64,000 nucleotides of DNA from Oceanobacillus sp. FSL K6-2867. Its GTDB lineage: Bacteria; Bacillota; Bacilli; Bacillales; Amphibacillaceae. The first letter of the stretch is position 1; every line of letters starts with the position of its first letter. The translations under genes were made by a program, and so were the position numbers. The notes under the pieces were generated by a model. The model did no database searches, was not told where the DNA came from, and worked only from the letters and a program-made list of their open reading frames with translations. The stretch is from contig NZ_CP150144.1 of NCBI RefSeq assembly GCF_037963145.1, forward strand, positions 372,001-436,000. The letters are read 5' to 3'. This document shows positions 60,930-64,000 of the stretch, in pieces.

Positions 60930-62867
60930 TTATGGTCGAAGTTCACTAGCCCTGATAGCTACCTTTTCTTTTCTTCTATACTGTGAACCATAGACTAGAA
61001 TTATGATTGCGAGGCCAATTATGCTTGTCCATAGATTAGCATACATGGATAATGCTCCACTTACTACCAATAGTATCCGTTCCATAACCGTCGTTTTTGT
61101 TCTCAACCAGCCAATCGCTCCACCCGCTAAAGCAGTGACACCAATAATTGCTGTCAAAAATGCAAGTAGTACTTCTACAATATTTCCATCCATTAAAAGG
61201 GCTGATTCCAAGACGAACATGAATGGAACGACAAATCCAACAATGCCTAGCTTAACAGCCTCCAATCCTACTCGATTCGGGTTTGCATCGGCAATCCCCG
61301 CTGCGGCATAGGCTGCAACAGCCACTGGTGGAGTGATTGCTGAGAAAATGGAAAAGTAGACAATAAATAGGTGTGCAGCCAATACAGACACTCCCAATTC
61401 AATTAAGGCAGGCGCTGCAAGCATTGCTGTTAATATATAAGCAGCTGCAACAGGCATCCCCATACCTAATACAATACAAATAAGCATGACAAGAAGTAAT
61501 GTCGGAAATAGCATTCCTTCTGTTAAACCGAGCACAATGCTCGTTACCTTTCCACCAAGTCCAGTTGACATAATACCAGCAATAATAAGCCCTGCGGCTG
61601 CACATGCTGTTGTAACTGGAATGGAAAAACGTGCACCGTCTACTAATGCACTACAAATCTTTTGCAAACCCATTCGTGTCTCTTTACGGAACCAACTAAC
61701 AAGAATAACCGAAAGAATTCCATAGAACCCCGTTCGCGATGCACTGTATCCTAGTACTAAGAGAACGACTAGTACAAATAATGGGATAAAATAAAACCAT
61801 CCTTCCTTGAGCACTTCGCTGACCTTGGGAATGGCTTCTTTTGCAGGTCTCGGTAAATCAAGGCGCATTGCCTCAAAATGCACCATTGCAAATAACGAAA
61901 CGTAATACAGAATACCAGGAATTAACGCCGCAATTACAATTGATCCGTATGACATCTGTGTAACAGCTGCCATTAAAAATGCCGACGATCCCATAATAGG
62001 CGGCAAAATGCTTCCACCTGTCGAGGCAGCAGCCTCCACTGCAGCTGCAACAGCCGAAGTATAGCCTGATTTTTTACTAACCGGAATCGTGAAGTTACCA
62101 GTTGTGACAACATTTGCCGTTGGGCTCCCAGAGATGGAGCCAAAAAAGGCACTAGCAAGAATTGCCACTTTTGCAGATCCCCCTCGTGTTTTCCCAGCAA
62201 TAGCTGTTGAAATCCGAAAGAAAAACTCACCTGCACCTGATTTTTGCAAAAATGCACCAAACAGCATAAACATAAACACAAATGAAGCAGCGACCGAAAT
62301 TGGCGAACCCCAAAGTCCATTAAAGCTATATGTAAGTTTTTCAACAAACTCAACCGCAGACATTTCCCGGTGACCAAATAAACTCTCGAGATGATGACCC
62401 CACAGTGTATAAGCGAAGCCAATAAACACAAGAACAATAATTGGAAAACCAATCGTACGTCGTGTTGCTTCAATCGTTAACACGATAAACACGACTCCGA
62501 AAAAAATATCCCAACCCGTTAATGGATTCATAATTGGTATTCGAACTGCAATTCGTTCGGCATGGAAAGTGAAATAAATACCGGCACTAATAGCCAATAT
62601 TCCAAAGCAATAGTCAATCAAGCCAGGCTTGTGTTTTCGAACTGCTTCCCTTTTTGAAAAGCCATAAAGCAAAAAGGTAAGTACAAGAATAAAAGCTAAA
62701 TGGATTGCCATTTGATTGAGAGGATCTAGATTTCCAAAGATTACAGACCAAATTTGATATATAGACAATCCAAAGGCAAACAATATAAAAAGTTTCATTG
62801 GTTGCTCTGAAAGATTACGCTTGTAACCTTCTACAAACCACCTTTTCAATTTTGCTTTCATGTTCAC
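60930..62867 (-). CDS. TRAP transporter fused permease (DctQM type)
   Basis: Membrane protein of 645 residues with about 17 helices. The first about 170 residues correspond to the small DctQ subunit and the rest to DctM, with GSISGSPTANVVTTGNF, EAAASTGGSILPPIMGSSAFLMA and the mirrored LGMGMPVAAAYILT and SAITPPVAVAAYAAAGIA segments. This fused form is usual for TAXI-type TRAP systems, and the TAXI binding protein gene lies just upstream. The start is GTG at 62867 with AAAGGAG 10 nt ahead. Substrate unknown; TAXI systems often carry glutamate or dicarboxylates. Confidence 0.9.
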   Translation of the reverse strand: MNMKAKLKRWFVEGYKRNLSEQPMKLFILFAFGLSIYQIWSVIFGNLDPLNQMAIHLAFILVLTFLLYGFSKREAVRKHKPGLIDYCFGILAISAGIYFTFHAERIAVRIPIMNPLTGWDIFFGVVFIVLTIEATRRTIGFPIIVLVFIGFAYTLWGHHLESLFGHREMSAVEFVEKLTYSFNGLWGSPISVAASFVFMFMLFGAFLQKSGAGEFFFRISTAIAGKTRGGSAKVAILASAFFGSISGSPTANVVTTGNFTIPVSKKSGYTSAVAAAVEAAASTGGSILPPIMGSSAFLMAAVTQMSYGSIVIAALIPGILYYVSLFAMVHFEAMRLDLPRPAKEAIPKVSEVLKEGWFYFIPLFVLVVLLVLGYSASRTGFYGILSVILVSWFRKETRMGLQKICSALVDGARFSIPVTTACAAAGLIIAGIMSTGLGGKVTSIVLGLTEGMLFPTLLLVMLICIVLGMGMPVAAAYILTAMLAAPALIELGVSVLAAHLFIVYFSIFSAITPPVAVAAYAAAGIADANPNRVGLEAVKLGIVGFVVPFMFVLESALLMDGNIVEVLLAFLTAIIGVTALAGGAIGWLRTKTTVMERILLVVSGALSMYANLWTSIIGLAIIILVYGSQYRRKEKVAIRASELRP

Positions 62868-62965
62868 AATGCAATGACTCCTTTCGAAATAAAAAGGAAA
62901 ACTTAAGTAACCATTTTTTACAAATTAAGCTACTAGGTGAGTCCCTTAATCGAATACAAAATATG

Positions 62966-63973
62966 TTACGGAAGCAATCCTTTCTCCCGGAAAAATTTTT
63001 CTGCTCCTGGATGCAGGGGCACATTACCGACCTTCATGATATTATCTGCTGATAGATTATAAAATTCCTTGTGCACCGTTCTTAGATAGTCAAAATTTTC
63101 ATAGATTGCTTTAGTTATCTGATAGACTTCTTCCTCTGGAACCTCTTTATTGGCGATAAGAATCGCCGGTGTGCTGACGGTCGCTATGTCTTCCTGTAAA
63201 AAGGAATATGCCGAAGCATTAATCGTTCCAGCATCCATTCCAAGTTTTTCGGATACGCGTTCAATCACATGTTCATCTAATTCAAGCAATTTCAAACGCA
63301 TCAGCGCAGATGCTTCCATAATATCACTTGAAGGTGCTGACACCGCATCTCCACTAGCGTCAATTCGATTATCGGCCATCATTTCAAATGTTTTTGACCC
63401 AGATAAATAATCAACTGATCCTCCCCAAGCAATAATGTCATCATAGGAGATTCCATATGCTTGTAAAACTTTGCGAGTAATGATTTCACCAGCCGCTCCT
63501 TTTTGATCCACAGCCAATCGAATTGGAGCTTTAAGCTCAATCAGCTCTTCAAAGGAATTATAGGGTACATCCGCAGCTATAATAAATTGATAGTAATTTG
63601 CTGGAATCACAACACTTACAGCACGAATATCTTCATATGGCTGATCGTATGGCTCTTCCCCACTGTATGCCGCGTAAGAAGTCATTGCATAAGATAATCC
63701 ATACGGGACAATTCCTGTTGCAACAGCTAATGGATTTTCCACAATCCCCCCCGGTTCTACAGTAATAATAGCTCCTTCATTTTCCCTGCGAATCGACTCA
63801 GCGATTCCTTCAGCAAAAACAGACCAAGCACCACCAACTCTTCCACCAACAATTGTTGTGTGAAAAGACTCTTCCGATTGAACCGCATCATTTGCTTCTT
63901 GTTCGTTATCTTTTTCACATGCAGTTAAAAAAATAAACCCTAAAATGATTGCAACAACAATTTTTTTGTTCAT
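62966..63973 (-). CDS. TAXI-family TRAP substrate-binding lipoprotein
   Basis: Lipoprotein of about 335 residues. The signal has lipobox LTAC, then an acidic linker. A periplasmic-binding fold has the TAXI-type start TTIVGGRVGGAWSVFAEGIAESI, VEPGGIVENPLAV and later GAAGEIITRKVLQAYG and GGSVDYLSG. ATG at 63973 has AGGAGG 7 nt ahead; an adjoining TTG is the alternative. It delivers substrate to the fused permease encoded 98 nt downstream. The upstream region lies outside the window. Confidence 0.9.
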   Translation of the reverse strand: MNKKIVVAIILGFIFLTACEKDNEQEANDAVQSEESFHTTIVGGRVGGAWSVFAEGIAESIRRENEGAIITVEPGGIVENPLAVATGIVPYGLSYAMTSYAAYSGEEPYDQPYEDIRAVSVVIPANYYQFIIAADVPYNSFEELIELKAPIRLAVDQKGAAGEIITRKVLQAYGISYDDIIAWGGSVDYLSGSKTFEMMADNRIDASGDAVSAPSSDIMEASALMRLKLLELDEHVIERVSEKLGMDAGTINASAYSFLQEDIATVSTPAILIANKEVPEEEVYQITKAIYENFDYLRTVHKEFYNLSADNIMKVGNVPLHPGAEKFFREKGLLP

Positions 63974-64000
63974 CAAATGGCCTCCTGTTGCCGGCTTTAT

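Noticed and set aside
1..64000. tRNA genes, rRNA genes, CRISPR arrays and intact transposases
   Set aside because: No cloverleaf, regularly spaced repeat array or transposase-like protein was seen on either strand.

Overview
The window looks like chromosomal DNA of a low-G+C, spore-forming-type Bacillaceae bacterium of the Oceanobacillus/Virgibacillus/Lentibacillus kind. The evidence is A+T-rich codon use, strong AGGAGG-type ribosome binding sites, frequent TTG and GTG starts, and several genes that closely match Bacillus subtilis proteins recalled from memory (PatA, GlcR-YwpJ, YfmM, NrnB, YwcBA, AcsA). No rRNA, tRNA, CRISPR array, intact insertion sequence or prophage was seen.

Layout. 1-1.2 kb: the 3' part of patA. 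1.4-5.9 kb: a purine module, with a guanine-type riboswitch and terminator leading into an NCS2 purine permease and a Rieske oxygenase, and guanine deaminase divergently placed. 5.9-12.3 kb: housekeeping genes (CHY zinc finger, glcR-ywpJ, UbiA-type prenyltransferase, DUF4349 lipoprotein, ABC-F protein YfmM). 12.4-14.4 kb: an island of small membrane proteins, at least two of them broken by one-base homopolymer frameshifts. 14.8-23 kb: nrnB and a 2279-residue cell-wall-anchored metallophosphoesterase with three lamin-tail domains, an LPNTA sorting signal and a PhoP-box-like promoter.

23.5-49.5 kb is a dense amino-acid/amine catabolic region, mostly on the minus strand. It holds an aminotransferase, a DinB protein, an AEC transporter, an APC permease and a class III aminotransferase behind a structured leader. 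Next comes an operon for a multi-subunit flavin/iron-sulphur amino-acid dehydrogenase (BFD + HcnA + HcnB + HcnC types) with its transporter and a racemase-fold protein. A second operon has an OCD-family reductase, a DadA-type oxidase, two OYE/trimethylamine-dehydrogenase-type iron-sulphur flavoproteins and an MFS carrier. A third has an FAD oxidase, an aminotransferase, a TPP-dependent 2-oxo-acid decarboxylase and an aldehyde dehydrogenase. A CdaR/PucR-type regulator and a PutP-type symporter follow at 49.6-52.6 kb. Six flavoprotein oxidoreductases lie within about 18 kb. A GTGCA-N3-TGCAC palindrome recurs near the regulator and target promoters.

52.7-64 kb is organic-acid metabolism: acetate permease pair ywcB-ywcA, acetyl-CoA synthetase acsA with a cre site at its transcription start, and a second ActP paralogue in one operon with a LytS/LytTR two-component system. 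A TAXI-type TRAP transporter (binding lipoprotein plus fused permease) closes the window. Taken together, the window encodes scavenging of purines, N-methylated or D-amino acids, and short organic acids. The exact substrates of the 29-49 kb region cannot be fixed from sequence alone.
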